Made by a program: the position numbers and the translations under genes
Notes under the pieces: model-generated
The model's database searches: none
What the model was told of the DNA's origin: nothing
Seen by the model: the letters and a program-made list of their open reading frames with translations, nothing else
Source of the DNA: Xylanibacter ruminicola
Lineage (GTDB): Bacteria; Bacteroidota; Bacteroidia; Bacteroidales; Bacteroidaceae
Length of the DNA: 64,000 bases
Reading direction: 5' to 3'
Assembly: GCF_900142525.1 (NCBI RefSeq)
Contig: NZ_FRBD01000001.1
Coordinates: forward strand, 124,001 to 188,000
In this document: piece after piece, positions 18,014-26,539 of the stretch
Position numbering within the stretch: position 1 is the stretch's first letter
How the letters are laid out: each line of letters opens with the position of its first letter

Positions 18014-19192
18014 TTAGCTCGCACCCTCCAAACTTTGTTTGTACCATTCGAAAAGCTTTGCCACACCGTCTTCGATTTCCACCTTATGCGTCCAACCCAG
18101 AGAGTGCAACTTGGATACATCAATCAGTTTGCGCATAGTACCATCAGGCTTGCTGGCATCAAAGGCTACTTCACCATCAAAGCCTACGGCCTTGACAACG
18201 AGCTGGGAGAGCTCACGGATGGTGAGTTCCTTGCCGGTGCCCACGTTGATGTGGCAGTTGCGGATCTCGCCCAGGCTGGGAATGGCCCCTCCACGACCTG
18301 CGCTATGGTTTCTATCCACTGCGCCATCCGTACTAGCTCCATAATGTACAGAACTGTATTTCTCAATGCCAATGACATCTTTGAAATCAACATTCAGTAG
18401 CACATGAACAGATGCATCAGCCATATCTTCACTCCACAGGAATTCACGAAGCGGTGTTCCTGTACCCCAGAGGGTTACCTTATTGTCCTCAATACCGTAC
18501 TTTGTAAGTACCTTTAGTATGTCTTCCTTAGATGCATCGCCATTAACGCCTTCTACTGGTCGTTTATTCAGGTCGATAGCAATTTTATCCCAGGCACTAT
18601 CATGGATGAGCTTTGCCAGATACACCTTGCGCATCATAGCAGGCATCACATGACTGTTCTCCAGATGGAAGTTATCATTGGGGCCGTATAGGTTGGTGGG
18701 CATCACGGCAATGTAGTTGGTGCCGTACTGCAGGTTGTAACTCTCACACATCTTCAGGCCTGCTATCTTAGCAATGGCATACTCCTCGTTGGTGTACTCC
18801 AGCGGGCTGGTCAAGAGGCAGTCCTCCTTCATAGGCTGGGGTGCATTCTTGGGATAGATGCAGGTGCTGCCCAGGAAGAGCAGTTTCTTCACGCCATGGG
18901 CGTAGGATTCACTGATCACGTTGCACTGAATCTTCATATTCATCATGATGAAGTCTGCACGATACAGTGAATTTGCCATAATGCCACCCACAAAGGCAGC
19001 GGCCAGCACCACTGCATCGGGCAGCTCCTCATCAAAGAACTTCTTGACAGCATACTGGTCTGTCAAGTCCAGCTCCTTGTGGCTGCGGCCAACAAGGTTG
19101 GTGTAACCACGCTGCAGCAGGTTGTTCCAAATAGCAGAACCAACAAGGCCGTTGTGGCCTGCTACATATATTTTAGATGATTTGTCCAACAT
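18014..19192 (-). CDS. fcl: GDP-L-fucose synthase
   Basis: The 392-residue extended SDR converts GDP-4-keto-6-deoxymannose to GDP-L-fucose (epimerase and reductase). GHNGLVGSAIW (residues 13-23) is the NADP loop, GSTCIYPKNAPQPM is the signature serine region, and YAIAKIAG is the YxxxK. MPTNLYGPNDNFHLENSHV is strongly conserved in the family. It is longer than the roughly 320-residue enterobacterial enzyme, with extra sequence around residues 195-300. It lies 7 bp after the cupin-isomerase gene. A 22-codon remnant of a second copy is at 24220-24288. Confidence 0.95.
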   Translation of the reverse strand: MLDKSSKIYVAGHNGLVGSAIWNNLLQRGYTNLVGRSHKELDLTDQYAVKKFFDEELPDAVVLAAAFVGGIMANSLYRADFIMMNMKIQCNVISESYAHGVKKLLFLGSTCIYPKNAPQPMKEDCLLTSPLEYTNEEYAIAKIAGLKMCESYNLQYGTNYIAVMPTNLYGPNDNFHLENSHVMPAMMRKVYLAKLIHDSAWDKIAIDLNKRPVEGVNGDASKEDILKVLTKYGIEDNKVTLWGTGTPLREFLWSEDMADASVHVLLNVDFKDVIGIEKYSSVHYGASTDGAVDRNHSAGRGGAIPSLGEIRNCHINVGTGKELTIRELSQLVVKAVGFDGEVAFDASKPDGTMRKLIDVSKLHSLGWTHKVEIEDGVAKLFEWYKQSLEGAS

Positions 19193-19199
19193 ATAAATA

Positions 19200-20522
19200 T
19201 TAATTTGAAAAAAGATGGAAGAAGTCCTTTACGGTTTTTCCAATAGACTTCTTGTTGTTAATGAATGCCTCCATGATCTTTGCAGAGCCATGGGCAGGAA
19301 TTAGTTCATAATCAGCAATTGCTGCTGGTATGAGACAAGATGACTCGGCAGGCACAAGCACTTCATCCCCTGTGGCACGCACTCGGATGGTGAACGGTTC
19401 CCCAATATTCATAATGATAATGAAAGAGTCGTATTTTATCATATTCCTATGAAAGGGCTCATTGGTCTCCACTATCTTGATGCTGAAAAATGGGGTATTC
19501 AGAACTTCATTGGCTTCGCCAATATTCTCTTCATGCTGTGTCTTATATTCCGGATAGACAGTATAGTCGATAGCCTTTGCCGCCAGTTCGGTATGCAACT
19601 CTCGTGGTTTGCCATCAAGTCCTGGACGGTTATAGTCAAAGATGCGATAGGTGACATCAGATGACTGCTGTATCTCTGCCAATTTAATACCTCCGCAGAT
19701 GGCGTGAACACGACCAGAAGGGAGATAGAACACATCTCCTTTGTGTACCTCATGCTTTGCGAGGACATCTGTTATGGTGCCATTAGCGACTCGCTCTTTA
19801 TACTGCTCCGGCGTAATCTGTTCTTTAAACCCTGCATAGAGGTATGCTCCAGGTTCAGCATCAAGGATATACCACATTTCAGATTTGCCATACTTGTTAT
19901 GCTCACGCTTGGCCATCTCATCATTAGGATGTACCTGTATGGAAAGATCCTGATGGGCATCAATGATTTTTGCCAGAAGCGGCAACTGGTTATTGTATTT
20001 GAGTGCAGTCTGCCGTCCAAGGATTTCTTCTGGTCTGCGTGATATGACCTCCGTCAGGTTGTAACGCGCCCACGTACCATTTTCTACCTCTGACTCAGAA
20101 TTAGGTACACCTGAGACAGTCCAGTCTTCTGTTCCCCATACCAGCGTCTTGCGATTCTGCTTGAAGAGCATAGGATAAAGTTTGTTGCGACTGGCCTCTA
20201 TAACGCATCCGATTGTCATGATACGACTATTCGTAAGAGCTAGCATTTCGTGACTAGTGCATTTCTCTACATATACAAAGGTATCCCTATTACAAATAGT
20301 CTTTTTACCATCAAGATAAACCTCCAACTCACCATCAAGGACATAGAAACTCTCTTGCATATCTGGATGCACATGGGCAGCAGCAATCTCACCTGCTTTA
20401 AGTTCTGTTACTGCTATCTGTGTGAGAGAGCAACCGGACTCATTGCTGGATAGAAGAACTCGCTTCTGTCCAACTCCATGTGAAGTAGTGACAGGAGTTA
20501 TGTCAGCAAGATGGCGTATCAC
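19200..20522 (-). CDS. manA: Cupin-phosphomannose isomerase fusion
   Basis: The 440-residue protein has two parts. Residues about 1-110 are a single cupin (AAHVHPDMQESFYVLDGELEVYL in two overlapping beta-motifs). From about residue 120 it is a class I mannose-6-phosphate isomerase, with LAKIIDAHQDLSIQVHPND carrying zinc ligands, GKSEMWYIL and GDVFYLPSGRVHAI. The isomerase part starts at LFKQNRKTLVWG, the normal N-terminus of ManA. It would supply mannose-6-phosphate for ManC. The role of the extra cupin is unknown; it may be a sensor or a second sugar-processing domain. Confidence 0.88.
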   Translation of the reverse strand: MIRHLADITPVTTSHGVGQKRVLLSSNESGCSLTQIAVTELKAGEIAAAHVHPDMQESFYVLDGELEVYLDGKKTICNRDTFVYVEKCTSHEMLALTNSRIMTIGCVIEASRNKLYPMLFKQNRKTLVWGTEDWTVSGVPNSESEVENGTWARYNLTEVISRRPEEILGRQTALKYNNQLPLLAKIIDAHQDLSIQVHPNDEMAKREHNKYGKSEMWYILDAEPGAYLYAGFKEQITPEQYKERVANGTITDVLAKHEVHKGDVFYLPSGRVHAICGGIKLAEIQQSSDVTYRIFDYNRPGLDGKPRELHTELAAKAIDYTVYPEYKTQHEENIGEANEVLNTPFFSIKIVETNEPFHRNMIKYDSFIIIMNIGEPFTIRVRATGDEVLVPAESSCLIPAAIADYELIPAHGSAKIMEAFINNKKSIGKTVKDFFHLFSN

Positions 20523-20536
20523 GTTTTAAAGTTTTT

Positions 20537-21640
20537 TTACTTAACAATACCTTTTTCTAAGTACTCGGCAAGGTTAGTGCGAACCTTGGCAGCAGCTCCC
20601 TCAGCGGCTACCTTAGCTATATCATGTTCAACCATAATCTTCACTAAGTCCTCAAAGCTGGTCTTGTTAGGATTCCAGCCCAACTTAGCTTTAGCCTTAG
20701 TAGGATCACCCCAGAGGTTGACTACATCGGTAGGACGATAGAAGTCCTCACTAACAGCGACAACAGTCTTACCAATCAGGTTTTCTGGGCCTTTAACTAC
20801 AATACCCTTTTCGTTGATGCCTTCGCCCTCGAACTTCAATTCAATACCTGCATGTTTGAAAGCAAGTTCCGTGAACTCACGGACAGAGTGCTGAACGCCT
20901 GTAGCGATTACGAAGTCCTCAGGTTTGTCCTGCTGAAGGATAAGCCACATGCATTCCACATAATCTTTGGCATAGCCCCAGTCACGCAGAGATTCCATGT
21001 TACCAAGGTACAGACAATCTTGTACTCCCTGAGAGATACGCGCTGCAGCAAGGGTAATCTTACGAGTTACAAATGTTTCACCACGACGCTCTGATTCGTG
21101 GTTGAACAAGATACCTGAGCAGCAATACATATTGTAAGCCTCACGATACTCCTTGACAATCCAGAAACCATACTGTTTGGCTACAGCGTAAGGGCTATAA
21201 GGGTGGAAGGGGGTGTTCTCGTTCTGAGGAACCTCTTCTACCTTGCCATAAAGTTCAGATGTTGATGCCTGATAAATACGGCAGGTCTTCTCCAAGTGGC
21301 AGGCACGAACTGCCTCCAAAATACGCAGGACTCCAGTGGCATCGACATCAGCCGTGAATTCAGGTGAGTCAAAGCTGACCTGTACATGGCTCTGTGCTGC
21401 CAAATTGTATATCTCATCAGGCTGTACCTTATCCACCACCTGTACCAGGCCCATGGAGTCACCCATGTCACCATAGTGCAAATGGAAGTGTGGTTGACCT
21501 TCGAGATGAGCTATGCGCTCACGGAAATCTACTGACGAACGACGGATGATTCCGTGTACATCATATCCTTTTTCTAACAAGAACTCGGCCAGATAACTAC
21601 CATCCTGACCAGTAACACCAGTAATTAATGCTGTTTTCAT
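20537..21640 (-). CDS. gmd: GDP-mannose 4,6-dehydratase
   Basis: The 367-residue extended SDR has [19 protein letters not shown] at residues 8-26. [18 protein letters not shown] carries the catalytic threonine/serine and glutamate, and [10 protein letters not shown] is the Yxxx[18 protein letters not shown] is diagnostic for Gmd. It converts GDP-mannose to GDP-4-keto-6-deoxymannose, the substrate of Fcl. It is the first gene after a gap of about 520 bp and precedes manA, fcl and manC at short spacing, forming a complete GDP-fucose set. Confidence 0.96.
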   Translation of the reverse strand: MKTALITGVTGQDGSYLAEFLLEKGYDVHGIIRRSSVDFRERIAHLEGQPHFHLHYGDMGDSMGLVQVVDKVQPDEIYNLAAQSHVQVSFDSPEFTADVDATGVLRILEAVRACHLEKTCRIYQASTSELYGKVEEVPQNENTPFHPYSPYAVAKQYGFWIVKEYREAYNMYCCSGILFNHESERRGETFVTRKITLAAARISQGVQDCLYLGNMESLRDWGYAKDYVECMWLILQQDKPEDFVIATGVQHSVREFTELAFKHAGIELKFEGEGINEKGIVVKGPENLIGKTVVAVSEDFYRPTDVVNLWGDPTKAKAKLGWNPNKTSFEDLVKIMVEHDIAKVAAEGAAAKVRTNLAEYLEKGIVK

Positions 21641-22162
21641 TATTCTAATTTCTATTTTATTTCTTCATTCGTATATGCATCCTCCTTGTAAGAAATGCTC
21701 TTTTAAAGGGGAAATTACAAAACTCTTATTTTTGATTTGTATCACACTGTGAAATAATTGGGTTGATTATCCTTTTAGTTAAATAGTCTTTCAATATGTT
21801 TATTTTTGTTTTCTAGTTAAACAACGGTCTTTTCAACTTCTCTCGGATTTTATCAAAACTGACCGAACCCTGATTTTTCTCGATTTTCTCTCATTTTCCT
21901 CTCAAACACCCCTTCAGTCACCTCAACCAGCCTTCTCAAAATTAACATTTCTTCACTCTCAAGGGATAAGAAATCTTAACGCTCTTGCGTATTTGCTAGA
22001 AAAGTAGTACTTTTGTATAGAAATGAGCTGGAAAGGCTCAATTTCCCGGATGTCTGATGAATGTCTGATGAAACAGGAAATGGTGGTTTCGTTTTACGTT
22101 GTGTATCAGGCTGTTATGCGGAAGTTCACATTAGCTGGGAAAACTGTTATCTATTATTTCTT
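21641..22162. other. Gene-free gap between gmd and manC copy 2
   Basis: No supported gene was found. The segment is AT-rich and lies upstream of gmd, so it should contain a leftward promoter. The only partial match seen (CAAAATTA at 21937-21944) lacks a properly spaced partner. A good rightward promoter-like site sits at 21985-22015, and a near-direct repeat of TGTCTGATGA occurs at about 22050-22070. The stretch may be the join of the manC duplication. Confidence 0.5.
21985..22015 (+). promoter_or_regulatory. Rightward Bacteroidetes-type promoter candidate
   Basis: TTG at 21985-21987 is followed after 20 bp by TACTTTTG at 22008-22015. This fits the Bacteroidetes primary sigma consensus TTG-N19-21-TAnnTTTG exactly. 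It points away from gmd and into the 3' end of manC copy 2, with no recognisable gene behind it. It could be a relic promoter of a deleted gene or the source of an antisense transcript. Confidence 0.5.
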
Positions 22163-23194
22163 TTATTCTGCTGAAAATTCTCTGATACGTTGTTCTTCAC
22201 TACGTTTGCAAATAAGTATCTGCCCATTCTTCTCGCTCATGATGTAGCCATCAAGCCCCTGAAGAACCACTTTTTTTGCATCTTCTGCATGAACAACACA
22301 GTTAGTGCATTCGTATAATTTTATGTTGCCTACTACGCCATTGTTGTTATCATCTTTCTGCAGTTTGTCATGCAAAGAAGCCCAGTTACCTAAATCACTC
22401 CAACCAAAATCTGCAGGATGGGTATAAACCAGATTATCTGCACTAGCAGGTTCCATTACAGCAAAGTCTATAGATATCTTCTCGCACTGAGGGAAGATTG
22501 TTGCCACATCGCCTGTTATAGCAATCTTATCCATATCTGTAGCTATATTGGGCTTGTATTTAGTAATACAATCAGTGATAGTATCTATGTTCCAAACAAA
22601 GATGCCTGCGTTCCATAGATAATTGCCGGCCTTTAAGTATTTCTCTGCCGTTTCATGGTCTGGTTTCTCTTTGAAAGCTTCCACACCACAGATTTCACCT
22701 TCTACAGCATCTTTGGCTTCAACGTAGCCATAACCTGTCTCCGGTCGTGAGGGTTTAATGCCAATGGTTACAATGGCATTCTTATTATCCGTAAATGTAA
22801 GTGCATTGCTAATTACCCTGCGGAATTCCTCTGGGTTCATCACTACTGCATCGGCAGGTGTAACCACCACATTGGCAGTGGGGTCTTCTTTCTTGATACT
22901 CCAGCAAGCCCATGCTATGCAAGGTGCTGTGTTACGAGCAGCAGGTTCCGCAAGGATATGTTCTGCAGGTATTTCAGGTAGCTGCTGCTTTACAATATCT
23001 ACATACTTGGCATTGGTGACTACCCAAAAGTTCTGCATAGGGCATATGCCTTTAAAGCGGTCAACTGTTAGTTGTATTAAAGTACGTCCACAGCCCAATA
23101 TATCAATGAACTGTTTAGGATATTCCGGGGTGCTCAGCGGCCAGAAACGGCTGCCTACTCCACCAGCCATTATTACTATGTGGTTATTTCTCAT
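22163..23194 (-). CDS. manC: Mannose-1-phosphate guanylyltransferase, copy 2
   Basis: The 343-residue protein is a near-duplicate of the enzyme at 16802-17869, with the same AGGVGSRFWPLS loop, PKQFIDI, TPADAVV and GYGYVEAK motifs. It lacks the 12-residue heptamer-encoded insert of copy 1 (it reads DKIAITGDVATIFPQ there). Scattered conservative changes show that the copies have diverged somewhat. Its length is normal for short bacterial GMP enzymes. It follows the broken aldose epimerase gene by 3 bp. Confidence 0.93.
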   Translation of the reverse strand: MRNNHIVIMAGGVGSRFWPLSTPEYPKQFIDILGCGRTLIQLTVDRFKGICPMQNFWVVTNAKYVDIVKQQLPEIPAEHILAEPAARNTAPCIAWACWSIKKEDPTANVVVTPADAVVMNPEEFRRVISNALTFTDNKNAIVTIGIKPSRPETGYGYVEAKDAVEGEICGVEAFKEKPDHETAEKYLKAGNYLWNAGIFVWNIDTITDCITKYKPNIATDMDKIAITGDVATIFPQCEKISIDFAVMEPASADNLVYTHPADFGWSDLGNWASLHDKLQKDDNNNGVVGNIKLYECTNCVVHAEDAKKVVLQGLDGYIMSEKNGQILICKRSEEQRIREFSAE

Positions 23195-23197
23195 TGT

Positions 23198-24106
23198 TTA
23201 TGCAATTTGTATCATATAATTAAACACATAACTTTCACCTTCGCGTAGACTATGATCATATTTTCGTTCTAATATATCCCCGTTGAAATCATAATGGTCA
23301 GCTATACCACACCATGGTTCAATACACACAAAGGGACAACCAGGTTTATTGGGTGCCCAAAGACCAAAAGTTTCCGCCTGAGGACAAATAACGCGCAAGA
23401 CCTCTCTTTGCTCTTTATCTAACAATGCGACTATCGCTACTTGACTATCTTCAATCAGAAGTGCATCTTTTGAAAATGTTTCACTCTTTATTGGGCATAT
23501 AGTCTGCCTATTGGGTAATACTTTAGGATCTCCATAAGTATGACGTAATCCATCCTCTAAATAAGAAGTAATAATTGGCGACACACCATTACCCTCTGCA
23601 TCGTAGAACTTGAAATATCCATGAACCTCATCATGAGGATTATAATCTGGCAAATTAAATGCAGGATGAGCCCCAATCTGAAAATGCATTTCCTCATTAC
23701 CCAGATTCTTTACGATCCAAGAGCACAAAACTGAATTGTCAATTGTCCCATAAAGGACTTTAAGGTCGAACGAATAAGGATAATTGAGAGGACTTCCATT
23801 TTGATACATCTTAAAAAACACTGGGCCATTAGGGGTCTGCATATCAATGTTGCCTCCCAGTAAAGACGGTTTGAACCCTTCTCTTAAGAACTCAGTATCT
23901 CTGGCAAAGCCATGCTGCTTCATGGTGTACTCCCGTCCATTAATGCGAAGAGTGTCATTAGCAAGTCTTCCTACAATAGGGAATAGTATAGGTGCCCTGC
24001 GTCCCCATTACTTCGGGTCACCACTCCATAGATACTCCCTGCCATCTCTCTGGATGCTTACAAGTTCAGCACCTTTATCTATTACCGTAAATTGAATATC
24101 CTTCAT
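23198..24106 (-). pseudogene. Aldose 1-epimerase-like gene with in-frame stop
   Basis: From an ATG at 24106 the frame encodes a 302-residue galactose-mutarotase-like protein (GalM/YeaD-type fold). One TAA interrupts it at codon 33 (24008-24010), where relatives have tyrosine before WGRRAPILFPIVGRL. After the stop the same frame continues without further damage to 23198, with HFQIGAHPAFNLPD and CIEPWCGIADH near the catalytic site. A product could restart at an internal methionine (23923), but it would lack the first 61 residues. A recent nonsense mutation, a sequencing error and readthrough cannot be separated here. Confidence 0.75.
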
Positions 24107-24120
24107 TGTGTTTAAAAAGT

Positions 24121-24186
24121 GGGGCAAGATTATCAGGTTATTGAACCTTTTTCTTTTTATGAGAGACCCTGATAAGAGCCCGCCCC
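24121..24186 (-). ncRNA. Structured intergenic element, copy 2 (before the aldose epimerase gene)
   Basis: This 66-nt relative of the element at 17901-17964 has, on the minus strand, ends GGGGCG / TTGCCCC and a perfect 8-bp inner stem TTATCAGG / CCTGATAA. Differences from copy 1 keep the pairing. It is followed by an ACTTTTT run and then the ATG of the epimerase gene. It may act as an attenuator or terminator. The family is not recognised. Confidence 0.5.
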
Positions 24187-24219
24187 ATTCATCGATTCTT
24201 TATATACTGCCTCATGACA

Positions 24220-24288
24220 TTATTTCATAGCAGACCCCACAAGTCCATTGTGGCCTGCTACGTATATCTTACTTTGTTTGTCTAACAT
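24220..24288 (-). pseudogene. Remnant of a second fcl gene (5' end only)
   Basis: An ATG at 24288 opens a 22-codon frame whose first 20 residues match the Fcl N-terminus (MLDKQSKIYVAGHNGLVGSA against MLDKSSKIY...). It ends at TAA directly after MK. The following bases resemble the sequence just downstream of the intact fcl stop, so codons 21 onward appear to have been deleted cleanly. It precedes the second hairpin element in the same order as at the intact locus. Confidence 0.85.
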
Positions 24289-24303
24289 GATTCATATTTT
24301 TCT

Positions 24304-24338
24304 ATTTTCGGTTAATCCCGCACAGATTAACTGAAAAT
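24304..24338. terminator. Inverted repeat after the FimB/Mfa2-like gene
   Basis: ATTTTCGGTTAATC and GATTAACTGAAAAT form a 14-bp stem with one G-U pair around a seven-base loop. It lies 18 bp past the stop of the lipoprotein gene and just before the fcl remnant. It lacks a clear T-run on the minus strand, so terminator activity is only possible. Confidence 0.4.
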
Positions 24339-24355
24339 GTATGTTTTGTAAAAAA

Positions 24356-25219
24356 CTAGAAATTCACCTCTTGTTCGCCATCCCAGTCGGTGTTGATGCC
24401 GATGATGATAGTGATGGATGAACCGGATGAACCTGAGAAGAAAGACCCGCTGAACTTGGTGATCTGGCGAGGTTTCATGGGGATATCGAACTCGCGAGAG
24501 CAAACCAGCTTGTTGTCTGATGCATAGGCCTCGGCCTTCAGGTGGATGGACTCTGCATCTTCGGGCAGGAAGGTGTACAGGTCGAAAACGGCTGAATCGC
24601 TCCCCGCCTCCACCGCGAAGGTCATCTCCTGTTTGGTGGTGGTCTTTACGCCCAATCCCGTAGCGGCATCAAATGAGCCTGAACCTCCACTATACTCAAA
24701 TCGCATCTTGCTGATGTTCTGCGGAATAGTATCGTTAAACTGCACGCGACAGAGCGACACATTGCGACTCAGCTTGGCATCTACCGTCACCGCATCGTCG
24801 CTCACCACCACATAGTTATTACTATAAAAGGTGTCGCTAAAGCCTGTGGCCTTGGTAAACTGTATCTTGTTACTCTTGGTAGATGTAGGGTTACCCTGAC
24901 TGCTCTGGGCCACTACCACCACCTGATACTTGCCAGGCGACAACTGGAAGTCGGCCGTTCCAAAGCCTTTTTGATCGGATGTCTGATTGTCGTAAGCCAC
25001 GCGATTGCCGAGCGAATCGTACACCAGAAAGTTCAGTCGGGTGCAGACATCCTCTAGAGTGGCGCGGGTGGCGAATGCCGGAAAATCCACCTGCTCGATG
25101 GTGGCGATTCTCACCTCTAAGTTACCCTCTACCCCCACATCGGGGATCATGGGTTTCTCGCACGAGCACATTGCCATTAGCAGAACTAATGCAACGATGG
25201 TTAAGGTTTTAGATTTCAT
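24356..25219 (-). CDS. FimB/Mfa2-family fimbrillin-like lipoprotein
   Basis: The 287-residue protein has a hydrophobic signal with a lipobox-like MAMCSC near residues 15-20, so it is probably a lipoprotein exported to the envelope. The mature part resembles FimB/Mfa2 anchor proteins (DUF1812): RLNFLVYDSLGN, LSPGKYQVVVVAQSS and a beta-rich C-terminal domain ending in NTDWDGEQEVNF. Such proteins anchor or tune fimbriae on the outer membrane. It is the last gene of the wzc-wza operon, 11 bp after a small polyhistidine gene. A role on the cell surface linked to polysaccharide export is inferred. Confidence 0.72.
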   Translation of the reverse strand: MKSKTLTIVALVLLMAMCSCEKPMIPDVGVEGNLEVRIATIEQVDFPAFATRATLEDVCTRLNFLVYDSLGNRVAYDNQTSDQKGFGTADFQLSPGKYQVVVVAQSSQGNPTSTKSNKIQFTKATGFSDTFYSNNYVVVSDDAVTVDAKLSRNVSLCRVQFNDTIPQNISKMRFEYSGGSGSFDAATGLGVKTTTKQEMTFAVEAGSDSAVFDLYTFLPEDAESIHLKAEAYASDNKLVCSREFDIPMKPRQITKFSGSFFSGSSGSSITIIIGINTDWDGEQEVNF

Positions 25220-25230
25220 GGTTTCCGACT

Positions 25231-25404
25231 TTAGCCTACTGTATAGACAAATACCACGGCAATAGCCATGATGATAGCTACAATGATCAAGCTGATCTTG
25301 AGAATCTTCTCAAGCAGTTTCCTACGTTTTATGGCAGCCAGGCTTTTCTGTTTGAACTCGCTGGCGCCATCCTTATGATGATGATGATGATGATGTTCAG
25401 ACAT
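25231..25404 (-). CDS. 57-residue polyhistidine single-pass membrane protein
   Basis: An ATG at 25404 opens a 57-codon frame: MSE, seven consecutive histidines, a basic stretch (KQKSLAAIKRRKLLEKIL) and one C-terminal transmembrane helix of about 22 residues ending FVYTVG. By the positive-inside rule the histidine tail would be cytoplasmic. It lies 11 bp upstream of the lipoprotein gene and downstream of wza, within the export operon. The natural His run could bind metal. I believe similar small proteins occur beside wza/wzc genes in other Bacteroidales, but the function is unknown. Confidence 0.72.
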   Translation of the reverse strand: MSEHHHHHHHKDGASEFKQKSLAAIKRRKLLEKILKISLIIVAIIMAIAVVFVYTVG

Positions 25405-25670
25405 AAAAAATATTATTTATACGTCATTTTTATTTTATTCTGTCCTTTTCTTCGGCGCGAAGAAAAGAACTAAAAGAAGCATCCACCCTAACCAAGCCTT
25501 CCCCTATATGGGAAGGATGTAACCGCTCCTCCTGTCGCTCTTTCATTAAGGTACGCTCAGACCATCAAAGGTCTGGCGTGTTCGTAGCATCTACGCGTAG
25601 CTGGATGCGATTTGGCGTTAGCCCCCAAAGAGCGAGGGCGGGTTGGGAGCGAGCCTCGGCGAGCGGGGGG
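25405..25670. repeat. Intergenic palindromic repeat cluster between wza and the His-rich gene
   Basis: No gene is seen. The segment holds several inverted repeats. One at about 25443-25466 has CTTTTCTTC against GAAGAAAAG. A second at about 25488-25514 has AAGCCTTCCCC against GGGAAGG. A third at about 25557-25577 has CAGACC against GGTCTG. The second resembles the element inserted in the toprim gene at 55455-55536. G/C-rich repeats just past the wza stop may also help end or slow transcription. Confidence 0.45.
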
Positions 25671-26468
25671 TTATTTCAGGATGTTATACAACAGCGAGGT
25701 CAAAGAGATCAGGATGCTGGTGGCGGAGAACCAGAGGGTGGTGGTTTGACCTACCGTTGAGTTCTGAGCCTTTACCTTGTTGGGCTCTACATACACCACA
25801 TCGTTCTGCTGCAGATAATAATAAGGTGAGTTCACGATGTTGGCATCGTTCAGATTCAGTGTCACCATCGACTTCTTACCGGTAGCGTCCTCGCGAATCA
25901 GTTTCACGCGGTCGCGCACACCATAGATAGTCAGGTCGCCAGCCTGTGCCAGTGCCTCGAGGATGGTAATCTTCTCGCGCGACACCTGGAAGCTACCAGG
26001 ACGTGCTACTTCACCCAGTACTGATACTGAGTAGCTGGCCATAGTCACGGTAACCACAGGGTTCTCAGTCTCAGCCATATAAGGGCGCACCTTCTCAGTT
26101 ACCAGCTTCTCGGCCTCTGATTTGGTGAGGCCACCCACCTTGATTCTGCCGATAATCGGCATGTTGATATAGCCATCGTTATCTACCAGATAAGGCATCA
26201 GCGTACCGCCACTATAAGACACAGATCTACCTTGTGTATATGCATTCTGCAACAGCAGATTGAATGGGAGTGACACCTCTGGGGTAGTGGTATTTACCGA
26301 TACGGTAATCTGATCCTTAGGCATGATGCGGGCATCATACAGGAAACGAGAGTTATCGAAATTAATACTGTCGCTATTCTGGAAATAAGCAACATTCTTG
26401 GTGCTTCCGCAACCAGTTAGCAACAGAGTTGCGAAAAGCAAAAATGCAAAAAAATAGATTTTTTTCAT
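25671..26468 (-). CDS. wza: Polysaccharide export outer-membrane lipoprotein
   Basis: The 265-residue protein has a signal peptide and lipobox LLLTGC (Cys20). The Poly_export domain begins at YDARIMPKDQITVSVN. SLBB domains follow (IIGRIKVGGLTKSEAEKLV and SVLGEVARPGSFQVSREK, about residues 155-175). A hydrophobic C-terminal helix (about residues 242-263) resembles the outer-membrane helix of Wza. It would form the capsule export channel with Wzc. The operon order is wzc, HAD gene, wza. It is shorter than E. coli Wza, as is usual in Bacteroidetes. Confidence 0.92.
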   Translation of the reverse strand: MKKIYFFAFLLFATLLLTGCGSTKNVAYFQNSDSINFDNSRFLYDARIMPKDQITVSVNTTTPEVSLPFNLLLQNAYTQGRSVSYSGGTLMPYLVDNDGYINMPIIGRIKVGGLTKSEAEKLVTEKVRPYMAETENPVVTVTMASYSVSVLGEVARPGSFQVSREKITILEALAQAGDLTIYGVRDRVKLIREDATGKKSMVTLNLNDANIVNSPYYYLQQNDVVYVEPNKVKAQNSTVGQTTTLWFSATSILISLTSLLYNILK

Positions 26469-26473
26469 TTTTA

Positions 26474-26527
26474 AAAGGGAGTTAAAGGGATTTTAAAAGG
26501 AAGTGAAAGGGAAGTTAAAGGGACATT
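26474..26527. repeat. 11-bp tandem array upstream of wza
   Basis: Degenerate units of 10-11 bp are seen: AAAGGGAGTT, AAAGGGATTTT, AAAAGGAAGTG, AAAGGGAAGTT and AAAGGGACATT. They fill the gap between the HAD gene and wza, directly before the wza start on the minus strand. The period matches a second array at 50876-50996, although the unit sequence differs. Confidence 0.6.
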
Positions 26528-26539
26528 ACCACGATGCCA

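Noticed and set aside
22023..22247. Small plus-strand frame just behind the orphan promoter
   Set aside because: It has a suitable promoter, but half of it is antisense to manC copy 2 and the protein shows no pattern; I kept only the promoter.
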